A DNA stretch of 64,000 nt from Mycolicibacterium confluentis (lineage in GTDB: Bacteria; Actinomycetota; Actinomycetes; Mycobacteriales; Mycobacteriaceae). The stretch covers positions 1,054,001 to 1,118,000 of the forward strand of contig NZ_AP022612.1 of assembly GCF_010729895.1 (NCBI RefSeq). The letters run 5' to 3'. The position numbers were made by a program, and so were the translations under genes. Below, in pieces: positions 52,747 to 62,352 of this stretch; positions within the stretch are counted from its first letter, which is position 1, and each line of letters opens with the position of its first letter. Under the pieces are notes generated by a model. It did no database searches. It was not told the DNA's origin and saw only the letters and a list, made by a program, of their open reading frames with translations.

Positions 52747-55319
52747 TGAAAGCACTCCGCAGGTTCACAGTCCGTGTCCATCTGCCGGAGCGGCTCGCAG
52801 CACTGGAGCAGCTTTCGGTGAACCTGCGCTGGTCCTGGGACAGACCGACGCAGGATCTGTTCGCCTCGATCGATGACACCCTCTGGCAGCGCACCGGAGG
52901 TGATCCGGTGGCACTGCTCGGTGCGGTCAGCCCACACCGCCTCGACGAGCTCGCGGCTGACCAGGACTTCCTCAGCAGGCTCGACGCGGCCGACGCCGAT
53001 CTGCAGCAGTACCTGACCCAATCCCTGTGGTACCAGCAACAGCCCGCCGAGCAGATGCCGACGGGCATTGCGTACTTCTCGATGGAGTTCGGCGTTGCGA
53101 CCGTGCTGCCCAACTACTCAGGCGGGTTGGGCATCCTGGCCGGCGATCACCTCAAGTCCGCCTCCGACCTCGGCCTGCCGCTGATCGCGGTCGGCCTGCT
53201 CTACCGGTCCGGCTACTTCCGCCAATCGCTGACCGCCGACGGTTGGCAGCACGAGACCTACCCGGCCCTGGATCCGCAGGGCCTGCCGCTGCGCCTGCTG
53301 GCCCACGCCGACGGCCGCCCGGCCCTGGTGGACCTCACGATGCCCGAGGGCGCGCAACTGCGCGCCCGAATCTGGGTCGCTCAGGTCGGACGTGTGCCGC
53401 TGCTGTTGCTGGACTCCGATATCCCCGAGAACGACCACGACATGCGCGGCGTCACCGACCTGTTGTACGGCGGAGACCAGGAACACCGCATCAAGCAGGA
53501 GATCCTGGCCGGCGTCGGGGGAGTCCGGGCGATCCGCGCCTTCACCGAGATCGAGAATCGCCCGGCGCCCGAGGTGTTCCACATGAACGAGGGCCACGCC
53601 GGGTTCCTCGGCGTCGAACGCATCCGTGAGTACATCGCGAGTGCAGGGCTGGACTTCGACACCGCGCTGACGGTGGTCCGTTCGAGCACGGTGTTCACCA
53701 CGCACACCCCGGTGCCCGCGGGCATCGACCGGTTTCCGACCGACATGGTGCGCCGGTACTTCGACGACGGCCGTCCAAACCCGCTGCTGCCCGGCGTCCC
53801 GCTGGAGCGGGTGATCCAGTTCGGCGCCGAGGACGACCCCGACAAGTTCAACATGGCCCACATGGGGCTTCGCCTCGCGCAGCGCGCCAACGGCGTCTCG
53901 CTGCTGCACGGCGAAGTCAGTCGCGACATGTTCAGCGAGCTGTGGCCCGGTTTCGACGCGGCCGAGGTGCCGATCGGATCGGTCACCAACGGCGTGCACG
54001 CCCCCACGTGGGTCGCGCCGCCGTGGATCGATCTGGCACGCGACGTCCTGGGCGACTCGTTGAACGAGCTCCGCGACCCGGCCACCTGGCTGCGCCTGCA
54101 GGAGGTCGACGCCGAGCGGCTGTGGAGCATCCGATCGCAGCTTCGGGCCCAGTTGATCGAGGACGTCCGCGACCGGCTGCGTCGATCCTGGCTGGAACGC
54201 GGTGCCACCGACGCCGAACTCGGCTGGATTGCAACGGCGTTCGACGACGATGTGCTCACCATCGGCTTCGCCCGCCGCGTCCCGACGTACAAGCGGCTCA
54301 CGCTCATGCTGCGCGACCCGAAACGACTCGAAGCGCTGCTCCTCGACGAGGACCGCCCCGTCCAACTGATCGTCGCGGGCAAGTCGCATCCCGCGGACGA
54401 CGGCGGAAAGTCCTTGATCCAGCAGGTGGTGCGATTCGCCGATCGACCCGAGGTGCGGCACCGCATCGCCTTCCTGCCCGATTACGACATGTCGATGGCA
54501 CGGCTGCTCTACTGGGGCTGCGACGTCTGGCTGAACAATCCGCTGCGCCCGTTGGAGGCCTGCGGAACCTCCGGCATGAAGAGTGCCCTCAACGGCGGCC
54601 TCAACCTCTCCATCCGAGACGGGTGGTGGGACGAGTGGTATGACGGCGAAAACGGTTGGGCGATCCCGACCGCCGACGGCGTCGCCGACGAGGCGCGGCG
54701 TGACGACCTGGAGGCCGCCGCACTCTACGACCTGCTCAGCAGCGCGGTGGCGCCGCGGTTCTACGACCGTGACGCCCGCGGCGTGCCGATCCGCTGGGTG
54801 GAGATGGTGCGCCACACCCAGCAGGTGCTGGGCCCGAAGGTGCTGGCGTCGCGGATGGTGCGGGACTACACCGAGCAGTACTACGAGCCTGCCGCGCAGT
54901 CGTTTCGGCGCACCGCCGGCACTTCGTTCGAACCGGCGCGGGAGCTGGCCGCCTATCGCGCCAAGGTGTGGGCGGCCTGGCCGAAGGTGGCCATCACCGA
55001 GGTTGACAGCGCTGGACTGCCGGACACCCCGGTGCTGGGGTCGGAGCTCACCCTGACCGCGACGGTGCAGTTGGCGGGGCTGCGGCCCGATGAGGTCGAG
55101 GTGCAGGCCGTGCTGGGCCGGGTGGACGGCACCGACCTGCTCATGGACCCCGTCACCGTACCCATGACGCACACCGCCACCGACGACGACGGGATGGCGA
55201 TCTTCTCGACCACGGCGCCGTTGCCTGTGGCCGGGTCGGTGGGGTACACCGTGCGGGTGCTTCCGCATCACGCGCTGCTGGCCTCGGGCGCCGAGTTGGG
55301 TCTGGTGCGGCTGGCGTGA
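52746..55319 (+). CDS. glgP: Alpha-glucan phosphorylase
   Basis: PLP enzyme that releases glucose-1-phosphate from glucan ends. It has 857 residues, of the archaeal/bacterial short-N-terminus class. YFSMEFGVATVLPNYSGGLG and GDHLKSASDLG at the N-terminus, VFHMNEGHAGF and VFTTHTPVPAGIDRF in the middle, and the PLP-lysine region ACGTSGMKSALNGGLNLS near the end are conserved. The GTG at 52746 (VKALRRFTVRVHLPERL) matches the M. tuberculosis start as I recall it. It ends in a GTGA overlap with the next gene. Confidence 0.96.
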   Translation: MKALRRFTVRVHLPERLAALEQLSVNLRWSWDRPTQDLFASIDDTLWQRTGGDPVALLGAVSPHRLDELAADQDFLSRLDAADADLQQYLTQSLWYQQQPAEQMPTGIAYFSMEFGVATVLPNYSGGLGILAGDHLKSASDLGLPLIAVGLLYRSGYFRQSLTADGWQHETYPALDPQGLPLRLLAHADGRPALVDLTMPEGAQLRARIWVAQVGRVPLLLLDSDIPENDHDMRGVTDLLYGGDQEHRIKQEILAGVGGVRAIRAFTEIENRPAPEVFHMNEGHAGFLGVERIREYIASAGLDFDTALTVVRSSTVFTTHTPVPAGIDRFPTDMVRRYFDDGRPNPLLPGVPLERVIQFGAEDDPDKFNMAHMGLRLAQRANGVSLLHGEVSRDMFSELWPGFDAAEVPIGSVTNGVHAPTWVAPPWIDLARDVLGDSLNELRDPATWLRLQEVDAERLWSIRSQLRAQLIEDVRDRLRRSWLERGATDAELGWIATAFDDDVLTIGFARRVPTYKRLTLMLRDPKRLEALLLDEDRPVQLIVAGKSHPADDGGKSLIQQVVRFADRPEVRHRIAFLPDYDMSMARLLYWGCDVWLNNPLRPLEACGTSGMKSALNGGLNLSIRDGWWDEWYDGENGWAIPTADGVADEARRDDLEAAALYDLLSSAVAPRFYDRDARGVPIRWVEMVRHTQQVLGPKVLASRMVRDYTEQYYEPAAQSFRRTAGTSFEPARELAAYRAKVWAAWPKVAITEVDSAGLPDTPVLGSELTLTATVQLAGLRPDEVEVQAVLGRVDGTDLLMDPVTVPMTHTATDDDGMAIFSTTAPLPVAGSVGYTVRVLPHHALLASGAELGLVRLA

Positions 55320-56164
55320 GCAGTGCGCTGACCGTCCCTCTGCCGGGCGGACCGTACGCGTTGGCGGCCGGACCCGACGGCCGCATGTGGGTCACCCTCG
55401 TGCACAGCGGCGAGATCGCCGCGGTCGCCGCCGACGGTGCGACGACAGTGTTCCCGGTGGCACCCGAGGCGAAGCCGTCCCTGATCGTCGCCGGTGCGGA
55501 CGGGGCGATGTGGTTCACCCGGACCGGGGACGGGCAGATCGGCCGGATCACCGTCGACGGCACGCAGACCGCCTTCCCCCTGAGCGAGGGCAGTGCCCCC
55601 TACGGTCTGGTCGTTGGCCACGACGGCTGTGTGTGGTTCACCGAGATGACCCACGGCGGAATCGGCAGAATCACGCCCGCCGGTGAGGTCTCCACGGAAC
55701 AGATGGTGCGCGGCGCGCCCTCGATGATCTGCTGCGGACCGGACAACGCGCTGTGGTTCACCCTCAACCAGGGCAACGCCATCGGCCGTCTGGACCCCAG
55801 CGGCGCTTACACCGTCCGCGAGGTGCCAACCCGCAACGCCGGGCCAGTCGGCATCGCCGCGACGCACGACGACGCAGTCTGGTTCACCGAGATCCGCGCC
55901 GACAAGCTGGGCCGGATCCCGGTCGACGACGCGATGCAGGAGATGCCCCTGCCGGGGAAACCGCACGCGGTGCTCGCCGACCCCGCGGGCGGCGTGTGGG
56001 TGAGCCTGTGGGGCAGCGATCAGTTGGCGCGTGTGACCGCCGACGGCGAGATCACGACGTTCGACCTGCCGCAGGGCAGCGAGCCGCACGGATTGGCCGT
56101 CGGCCTCGACGGGGCGGTGTGGGTCGCGCTCGAGTGCGGGTTCGTCCAGCGGCTGCCCGTCTGA
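55316..56164 (+). CDS. Virginiamycin B lyase-like beta-propeller protein
   Basis: A 282-residue protein built from about seven repeats of the form GADGAMWFTRTGDGQIGRI / GHDGCVWFTEMTHGGIGRI, the seven-bladed propeller of the Vgb streptogramin lyase family. Vgb opens the ring of type B streptogramins using Mg2+, and a His in the PHGLAV-type blade start is present near residue 258. Most homologues are not proven lyases. The GTG overlaps the glgP stop (GTGA), so it is co-translated with glycogen phosphorylase, which is unusual for a resistance gene. No signal peptide. Confidence 0.85.
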   Translation: MSSALTVPLPGGPYALAAGPDGRMWVTLVHSGEIAAVAADGATTVFPVAPEAKPSLIVAGADGAMWFTRTGDGQIGRITVDGTQTAFPLSEGSAPYGLVVGHDGCVWFTEMTHGGIGRITPAGEVSTEQMVRGAPSMICCGPDNALWFTLNQGNAIGRLDPSGAYTVREVPTRNAGPVGIAATHDDAVWFTEIRADKLGRIPVDDAMQEMPLPGKPHAVLADPAGGVWVSLWGSDQLARVTADGEITTFDLPQGSEPHGLAVGLDGAVWVALECGFVQRLPV

Positions 56165-56283
56165 CTCGACCAACCTTGTTCGGATGGCTGTGTGACGGCG
56201 AGGTAAGTTCCCAAAAGGGGTGTCGGCGGTCACGTTGCAGCAACGCGGCGTGACGCGGGCCGACGCTCGGGGAAAGGCGAATT

Positions 56284-57078
56284 GTGATCCGCGTTCAACG
56301 TGCCGCTGCGGTCGCGGCGGGCGTCCTGTTGCTCACCGTCGGCGTGCCGTCTGCCGGCGCGGACCCGGGGCCCGCAGTGGAACCGGCCGTCGATGCCGTC
56401 GAGGCCGTAGCGGTCGAACCCCCTCCGGCCGACCCCGCGGCCGTCGCCGACCCTGCTCAGGCCGTGGTCGAACCCGCTGCGGCCGTCGACGACGGCGCCG
56501 TCGTCTCCAACGCGCCGGCCACCTCGACCGCACCCGACGGCTGGACCCTGACCGTGGGCGCCAAGGATGAGTTCATCAAGCCGGTCGCACCGCTGACGAC
56601 GGCACTGTCGTCGCGGGACTACGAGGTCCGCGGAGTGTTCAACGGGTCCGCCGTCGGCCCGGATGGCGATGGCGAAACTCCCGAGGGCGTCCTCGAAGTC
56701 GGGTATCAGATCGGCTGCGGCATCGACATGAGCACGTCCAACGGCGTCTCGTTGACCGGCAGCGTGGGCGTCACCCCGTCGATCGGCCTGCTCGGCATCG
56801 ACAGCAACGGCATCGGCATCGACGGTGTGGCGCCGGTGCTCTCGACTCCGGTCAGCGGTGGTATCGCGATCGGCCTCAAACCCGGCATCGTCAACATCGT
56901 CCCGGTCACCAAGAAGGAGTACGAGGGCGCGGATCCGTGGGTGTCCATCAACGGCTTCCACATCAAGATCGACGGCTGTGTGGGGGAGTCCTTCATTCGG
57001 TCCTACGCGGTGTTGACCCGGTCGACGAAGGTCTCCGACGCCATCCAGGCCTACTACGGCACCACCAAGAAGGTCTGA
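56284..57078 (+). CDS. MspA-family protein with long Ala/Pro-rich N-region
   Basis: A 264-residue exported protein. The signal peptide (IRVQRAAAVAAGVLLLTVGV, cleavage near SAGA-DPG) is followed by about 60 residues of Ala/Val/Pro/Glu low complexity. The MspA-type beta domain is recognisable by GWTLTVGAKDEFIKPVAPL, EGVLEVGYQIGCGIDMSTSNG and the C-terminal IDGCVGESFIRSYAVLTRST. Unlike the porin MspA it has an extended N-region and two Cys in the beta domain (GCG and GCV) that could form a disulfide. A porin role is possible but not certain. GTG start. Convergent with the next gene. Confidence 0.82.
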   Translation: MIRVQRAAAVAAGVLLLTVGVPSAGADPGPAVEPAVDAVEAVAVEPPPADPAAVADPAQAVVEPAAAVDDGAVVSNAPATSTAPDGWTLTVGAKDEFIKPVAPLTTALSSRDYEVRGVFNGSAVGPDGDGETPEGVLEVGYQIGCGIDMSTSNGVSLTGSVGVTPSIGLLGIDSNGIGIDGVAPVLSTPVSGGIAIGLKPGIVNIVPVTKKEYEGADPWVSINGFHIKIDGCVGESFIRSYAVLTRSTKVSDAIQAYYGTTKKV

Positions 57079-57081
57079 GGC

Positions 57082-58536
57082 TCACGGGAAGCGACGCAGG
57101 CAGCGCTCCTGATCGCCGAGCACGCCCGTCCGGAACGCGTCGATTCGGGAGAACCCGGCGGGCACCGTCTCGCCGTTGACATCGCTGGCCGCCAGACCGT
57201 TGATCAGCAGGCCGGCCACGGCCTCGTCGACATCGCCTGCGGTCAGCGCGATCGTGTTGCCCGCGGGAGTGTTGACCCGTGCGGTGAGCATTGTCGTGGC
57301 CACACCGGTCAGGCACGCCGTGCGCAGACCGGCTTCTGCGCTGTCGAGTTCCAGGCCGCGTTCGTTCTGCAGCGCCAGCACGTAGCGGGACATCAACACC
57401 GAGTAGGCCGAGTTGTCGCCGGAGAGCATCGCGGACGGGTCGTCCCCGTCACGCGGCGACCCCATCTCCTGAAGTCCGGGCAGATCGACGGCGAGCGTGT
57501 TGGTGCTCGGGCAGTAGGAGACCGGCGGGCTCGGTCTGGCGTCCTGGCACGCCGACGCCCGATCGCCGTCGAAGGTCAGGGTCGGCGGATTCTCCGGCGA
57601 GAACTTGGCGTTCATGGCGTCGACGAACGCGCGCACCGACTCCTCGGACACCGCCCATTCCCCGGTCTCGCCGCCCGCCAGCGCGACCGGCAGGTCTCCG
57701 CGCCGCTGGGCCACCTCCTTGGCGTCGATCGAGGCGCACGCCGACGGCCCGTCGGTGAAGCCGAACTGGAAGGCCGAGATCCGTTCGAACGCCGTGCCGT
57801 GTTCGTCCTCGCCTGCGCCGAAGGACCGGTCCTCCTCGGTCAGCAGCGGATCGCGGAAGGAGATCATGCTGACCAGCAGGTTGTTGAGGCCGTCGCCCGT
57901 GCTGAGGGTGAAACGGTCGGAGTTGTCCTCGGCCACCCAGCGCATGTAGGCGCCCGAGAAGCAGTCCGCCTGCTGTTCGGCGACCAGCGTGGAGACATTG
58001 CGCTTGTTCAATCGCGCCTGCTTCTGCACCGAATGCCCGTATTCGTGGGCCAGCACCATCGTGATGGCCATATCGCCGTGGGCGCGGCGCAGCGCCGGGA
58101 ACAGTTCGCCGCGGTCCCACCCGATGGTGTTGTCGACGGGGCAGAATGCGGCGTTCACCAGGCCCGCGGTGAAGTCGCCGCAGAAGTTCTCCGCGTACCC
58201 ATTGGAGTCCCACGACACCAGGGCGCTGACGGGCTTGAACGCCCCGGGAAACGCCTCGCTGAACGCGGCGTCCCAGTACTCCTCGATGTCACTGACGGAT
58301 TGTGCGGCGATCTGGTCGATCTTGCCGCCGTCGGACTCCTCGACGTCGCGCGCGTCGAGGCTGATGCCGCTGCGCAACCCCGTGGGCCCGTCGACGGCCT
58401 GCATGCCGGCAACCTTGAACGGATCGGCGTACACCGAGACCGCACTGCCCTGCACGACCGTCGAGCATGACGCCAGCAGTGTGGCGGTGGCGGTGACCGC
58501 CACACCCGTCGCGAGTACCCGCAGCACCGTCGGCAA
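57082..58536 (-). CDS. Zinc-metallopeptidase lipoprotein
   Basis: A 484-residue exported lipoprotein. The signal peptide ends in lipobox LLASC with the lipidated C24. The HExxH zinc motif is H164-E-Y-G-H168 (VLAHEYGHSVQKQA), and a helper region with EQQADCFSGAYMRWV (third ligand) follows, as in the neutral zinc metallopeptidases of the YpfJ type. Four further Cys may make disulfides outside the membrane. The target is unknown; envelope protein processing is a reasonable guess. It ends three bases from the convergent MspA-like gene. Confidence 0.9.
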   Translation of the reverse strand: MPTVLRVLATGVAVTATATLLASCSTVVQGSAVSVYADPFKVAGMQAVDGPTGLRSGISLDARDVEESDGGKIDQIAAQSVSDIEEYWDAAFSEAFPGAFKPVSALVSWDSNGYAENFCGDFTAGLVNAAFCPVDNTIGWDRGELFPALRRAHGDMAITMVLAHEYGHSVQKQARLNKRNVSTLVAEQQADCFSGAYMRWVAEDNSDRFTLSTGDGLNNLLVSMISFRDPLLTEEDRSFGAGEDEHGTAFERISAFQFGFTDGPSACASIDAKEVAQRRGDLPVALAGGETGEWAVSEESVRAFVDAMNAKFSPENPPTLTFDGDRASACQDARPSPPVSYCPSTNTLAVDLPGLQEMGSPRDGDDPSAMLSGDNSAYSVLMSRYVLALQNERGLELDSAEAGLRTACLTGVATTMLTARVNTPAGNTIALTAGDVDEAVAGLLINGLAASDVNGETVPAGFSRIDAFRTGVLGDQERCLRRFP

Positions 58537-58596
58537 CCTCCCCGATCCATGGCGCAGCGACGCCCCGACTTCGGCCAGACTAGTGGGTGGTGGGGC

Positions 58597-60645
58597 TCAC
58601 TCGCCGTCGATCGCGGCGCGCAGTCTGCTCAGGGCCTTGCGCACCTGCTGCGGATCGGTGGTGGCCCAGAACGGCGGCAGTGACGCGCGCAGGTAACCGG
58701 CGTATCGCGCCGTGGCCATCCGGGAGTCCAGGACCGCGACCACACCGCGATCGTCGGCGCGGCGCAGCAGGCGGCCCGCGCCCTGCGCGAGCAGCAGCGC
58801 GGCATGGTTGGCCGAGACGGCCATGAAGCCGTTGCCGCCGCGCGCCGAGACCGAGCGCTGACGCGCGGTCAGCAGCGGGTCGTCGGGGCGGGGGAATGGG
58901 ATCCGGTCGATGAGCACCAGCGACAGCGAGGGGCCCGGGACGTCGACGCCCTGCCACAACGACAGGGTGCCGAACAGGGACGTCGCGTGGTCTTGAGCGA
59001 ACTGCTCGATCAGCGTCGCCGTCGACTCCTCGCCCTGGCACAGCACCGGTGTGTCGAGGCGCTCGCGCATGGCCTCCGCGGCGGCCCGGGCCGCGCGCAT
59101 CGAGGAGAACAGCCCAAGGGTCCGGCCCCCGGCAGCGGTGATGAGTTCCTCGATCTCCGTGAGTTGTTCGGCCGAGCCAGTGCCGTCCCGTCCGGGCGGC
59201 GGGAGGGTCTTGGCGACGTACAGGATGCCCGACTTCTGGTGCTCGAACGGGGAGCCGACGTCGATGCCGCGCCACTTGGGTGCGGGTGCCGCGGGCGCGG
59301 GTTGGTCGCCCTCGGCCGGATCGGTCCGACGCGCGGCCAGGCCCCAGGCACCGGCCATCGCCTCGAAGTTGCCGCCGACCGTCAGCGTCGCCGACGTCAA
59401 CACCGTCGTCGTGGTGGCGAACAGTCGGGTTCGCAGCAGTCCGGCCACCGACAGCGGGGCCACCCGCAGCACCGGGCGCACTGACCCACGGTTGTCCTCA
59501 TGGTCGAGCCAGACCACGTCGTAGCGCTCGGTCAGCGGCGGGCCGAACGACTCGAGGATTCGCGCCGCGGTGTCGTGGATGTCGGACAGCGCGGTCACCG
59601 CTTCGGCGCGGGCGGCGGCCGCCTGCGGGTCACCGGGTGTCGGGTTGATGTCCGCACGAGCGTTGTGCGCGGCGTCCCGCAGCGCGGTCAGGTAGGTGGC
59701 CAGTTCTTCGTCGAGGTGGTCGATGCGCCCCGGTTCGGCGTCGTGGATCGCCGAGGTGAACGTCGTGGCGGCGGCCTCCAACCGGGTCGTCAGTTCCGGG
59801 CCGATGAGCCGACTGCTGCGCCGCTGCGCTGCCGCCAGAACCGCGGCGGTCAGTTCGCCGGTGGCCACCGAGGTGACCCGGTCGACGAGTTCGTGTGCCT
59901 CGTCGATGACCAGCAGGTTGTGTTCGGGCAGCACCGAGGCGTCGGCGATGGCGTCGATGGACAGCAGTGCGTGATTGGTGACGACGACGTCCGCGGCCCC
60001 GGCGATCGCTCGCGCGCGCTCGGAGAAGCAGTCGCTGCCGAACGGGCAGCGCGCCACTCCGATGCATTCCCGGGCCGAGACGCTGACCTGAGACCACGCC
60101 CGCTCGCTGACTCCGGGCTTGAGTTCGTCGCGGTCACCGGACGTGGTCTCCGACGACCACGCGGTGAGGCGCTGCACCTCGCGGCCCAACGCAGAGGCGG
60201 CGAGCGGCTCGAACAGCTCCTCCTGCGGCGCGCCCTCCTCCGCGTCTCCCGCGGACCCGTTGTGGATCTTGTTGAGACACAGATAGTTTCCGCGCCCCTT
60301 CAACAACGCGAACCGCGGCTTCCGAGGCAGCGCCCGGCTCAGCGCGTCGGCCAGGCGGGGCAGGTCGCGGTCCACCAACTGTCGCTGTAGGGCGATCGTG
60401 GCGGTCGACACGACCACAGGTCCGGATTCGGCGTCGCGGACCGCCACCGCGATCGAGGGGACCAGGTAGGCCAGCGACTTACCGGTTCCGGTGCCAGCCT
60501 GGACCGCCAGGTGCTCACCGGTGGCGAAGGCATGCGCGACCGCCTTGGCCATCTCCACCTGGCCTTCGCGTTCGCTGCCGCCCAGCGCTGTCACCGCGGT
60601 GCTCAACAACTCCACGACGCGCGCCTGATCGACTCGGCTGGTCAT
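58597..60645 (-). CDS. dinG: DinG-family ATP-dependent DNA helicase
   Basis: XPD-like superfamily 2 helicase that unwinds 5' to 3' and resolves R-loops, D-loops or G-quadruplexes. Walker A AGTGTGKS at about 52-59, DEAH as VIDEAHELVD, motif VI region LLAQGAGRLLRRADDRG, and the iron-sulfur Cys set (YLCLNKIH, SARECIGVARCPFGSDCF). The ATG at 60645 (MTSRVDQAR) was chosen; a GTG at 60651 adds two residues. The downstream end lies 60 bases from the metallopeptidase start, and pncB stops 10 bases upstream of this ATG. Confidence 0.94.
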   Translation of the reverse strand: MTSRVDQARVVELLSTAVTALGGSEREGQVEMAKAVAHAFATGEHLAVQAGTGTGKSLAYLVPSIAVAVRDAESGPVVVSTATIALQRQLVDRDLPRLADALSRALPRKPRFALLKGRGNYLCLNKIHNGSAGDAEEGAPQEELFEPLAASALGREVQRLTAWSSETTSGDRDELKPGVSERAWSQVSVSARECIGVARCPFGSDCFSERARAIAGAADVVVTNHALLSIDAIADASVLPEHNLLVIDEAHELVDRVTSVATGELTAAVLAAAQRRSSRLIGPELTTRLEAAATTFTSAIHDAEPGRIDHLDEELATYLTALRDAAHNARADINPTPGDPQAAAARAEAVTALSDIHDTAARILESFGPPLTERYDVVWLDHEDNRGSVRPVLRVAPLSVAGLLRTRLFATTTTVLTSATLTVGGNFEAMAGAWGLAARRTDPAEGDQPAPAAPAPKWRGIDVGSPFEHQKSGILYVAKTLPPPGRDGTGSAEQLTEIEELITAAGGRTLGLFSSMRAARAAAEAMRERLDTPVLCQGEESTATLIEQFAQDHATSLFGTLSLWQGVDVPGPSLSLVLIDRIPFPRPDDPLLTARQRSVSARGGNGFMAVSANHAALLLAQGAGRLLRRADDRGVVAVLDSRMATARYAGYLRASLPPFWATTDPQQVRKALSRLRAAIDGE

Positions 60646-60655
60646 ACGCACCGAG

Positions 60656-61942
60656 TCATGGGGCGACGGTACGGGTGGGGATTGCCGGTTCGCCGTGGGA
60701 CAGTTTCAGGCCCTCCCACGGAATGCTGGTCAGGCCGGTGGCGACCAGCGCTCGGGCGGACGCGAGATCGACGTCGACGACGGCACGGCCCTCGCGGACC
60801 AGGGGGATCGTCAGCAGGCGCCCGGCGTCGGGTCCGGCGGGGCGCTGCCCGACCGGGAACACGACCTCCTCGGTGATGGTGCCCGTCGGCTTGGAAAGTC
60901 GCACGGCCTGCTTGGCACCGCCCTGGGACTCCTTCTGGCTGCTGCGTTTTCGCACCGGACGGCCGTCCACCTCGACCAGCTTGTAGACCATGTTGGCGGT
61001 CGGCGCCCCGGATCCGGTGACCAGCGAGGTGCCCACGCCGTAGATGTCGACGGGTTCGGCCCGCAGCGCGGCGATCGCGTACTCATCGAGGTCGCCGGAC
61101 ACCACAATGCGGGTGCCGGTGGCGCCGAGGTCGTCCAACTGGCGGCGGGCCTGCCGGGCCAGCACCCCGAGGTCACCCGAGTCGATGCGCACCGCACCCA
61201 GTTCGGTGCCCGCGGCGGCCACGGCGTTGGCGATGCCGGTGGTCACGTCGTAGGTGTCGACCAACAGCGTGGTGCCCACGCCGAGGGCTGCGACCTGGGC
61301 GCGGAAGGCCGCGGGTTCGTCGGGTCCGTCCGCGCCGGTGTAGAGCATGGTGAAGGCGTGCGCGCTGGTGCCGAGGGCAGGAACGCCGAACCGGCGACTG
61401 GCCTCGAGGTTGGAGGTGCCCGTGAAGCCTGCGATGTAGGCCGCGCGGGCAGCGGCCACCGCGGCCTGCTCGTGCGTGCGACGCGAGCCCATCTCGATCA
61501 GAGTCCGCTTCGCCGCGGCGCTGACCATCCGGGCCGCGGCCGAGGCGATCGCGGAGTCATGGTTGAAGATCGACAGAGCCAACGTCTCCAGCAGCACACA
61601 CTCGGCGAACGTGCCGCGCACCGTGAGCACGGGGGAGTGGGGGAAGTACAGATCACCCTCGGCGTAGCCGTCGATGTCGCCCCGGAACGAGAAATCGCGC
61701 AGGAAGTCCAACGTGGCGGCATCGCAGAAGTCCGCGACCGCGGCCAGCGCGGTGTCATCGAATCTGAAGTGCGGCAGCGCTTCCAGCAGCCGCCCGGTGC
61801 CCGCGACGATGCCGAAGCGACGACCGTCGGGCAGTCGTCGGGCGAACAGTTCGAAGGTGGCCTGACGCTGCGCTGTACCGTCGCGCAGTGCCGCCGACAG
61901 CATGGTCAGCTCGTACTTGTCGGTCAGCAGCGCCACCGTCAC
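60656..61942 (-). CDS. pncB: Nicotinate phosphoribosyltransferase
   Basis: Makes nicotinate mononucleotide from nicotinic acid and PRPP for NAD salvage (PncB1/Rv1330c type). N-terminal [28 protein letters not shown]-like [15 protein letters not shown], the phospho-His region [29 protein letters not shown], and the PRPP loop [19 protein letters not shown]. At 428 residues it is slightly short of the M. tuberculosis protein. GTG start after a TAACGT -10, in a GTGTGA context like glgP. It runs into dinG with a small gap. Confidence 0.95.
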   Translation of the reverse strand: MTVALLTDKYELTMLSAALRDGTAQRQATFELFARRLPDGRRFGIVAGTGRLLEALPHFRFDDTALAAVADFCDAATLDFLRDFSFRGDIDGYAEGDLYFPHSPVLTVRGTFAECVLLETLALSIFNHDSAIASAAARMVSAAAKRTLIEMGSRRTHEQAAVAAARAAYIAGFTGTSNLEASRRFGVPALGTSAHAFTMLYTGADGPDEPAAFRAQVAALGVGTTLLVDTYDVTTGIANAVAAAGTELGAVRIDSGDLGVLARQARRQLDDLGATGTRIVVSGDLDEYAIAALRAEPVDIYGVGTSLVTGSGAPTANMVYKLVEVDGRPVRKRSSQKESQGGAKQAVRLSKPTGTITEEVVFPVGQRPAGPDAGRLLTIPLVREGRAVVDVDLASARALVATGLTSIPWEGLKLSHGEPAIPTRTVAP

Positions 61943-61956
61943 ACCGAGCTACGTTA
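61942..61956 (-). promoter_or_regulatory. Near-leaderless promoter of pncB
   Basis: On the minus strand TAACGT (61956-61951), six bases, then GTGTGA. The predicted +1 is at 61944 and the coding GTG at 61942. The geometry is identical to that at glgP. Confidence 0.4.
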
Positions 61957-62036
61957 GTCGAGCCGGGTCGGTGTCCGTCGATGGCGCGGCGCGGGCGCTC
62001 CTCTCGGCTGATTCGGGGAGCGGATCCCGCGGCCGG

Positions 62037-62050
62037 TATCCTGTCTTGCA
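62037..62050 (+). promoter_or_regulatory. Leaderless-type promoter of clpS
   Basis: TATCCT (62037-62042) lies seven bases before the clpS ATG at 62050. No ribosome site is present between them. Confidence 0.45.
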
Positions 62051-62352
62051 TGGCTGCGTCTGCACCGACCAAGCCGGGGGCGGCTGGGCAACAGCAGGTC
62101 GACACCGTCGCGTCGACTGAACGACCGTGGGTGACCATCGTGTGGGATGACCCGGTCAACCTCATGAACTACGTCACCTATATCTTCCAGAAGCTGTTCG
62201 GCTACTCCGAGCCCAAGGCCACCGAGTTGATGCTCCAGGTGCATCACGAGGGCAAGGCTGTGGTGTCCTCGGGCACGCGGGAGTCCATGGAGGTCGACGT
62301 CACCAAGCTGCATGCGGCCGGGCTGTGGGCCACCATGCAGCAGGACCGCTGA
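62050..62352 (+). CDS. clpS: ClpS adaptor protein
   Basis: A 100-residue adaptor that binds N-degron substrates and hands them to ClpC1P1P2. The start [13 protein letters not shown] was chosen because it follows a -10 element and gives normal length. The N-terminal 25 residues are disordered. The core holds [20 protein letters not shown] (the NLM substrate-pocket segment), [16 protein letters not shown] (His-rich helix) and the end [18 protein letters not shown]. The last 41 bases overlap the next gene if that gene starts at 62312. Confidence 0.95.
   Translation: MAASAPTKPGAAGQQQVDTVASTERPWVTIVWDDPVNLMNYVTYIFQKLFGYSEPKATELMLQVHHEGKAVVSSGTRESMEVDVTKLHAAGLWATMQQDR

Noticed and set aside
53118..55271. 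A 717-codon minus-strand frame opposite glgP
   Set aside because: Same antisense artefact; glgP carries all catalytic motifs on the plus strand.
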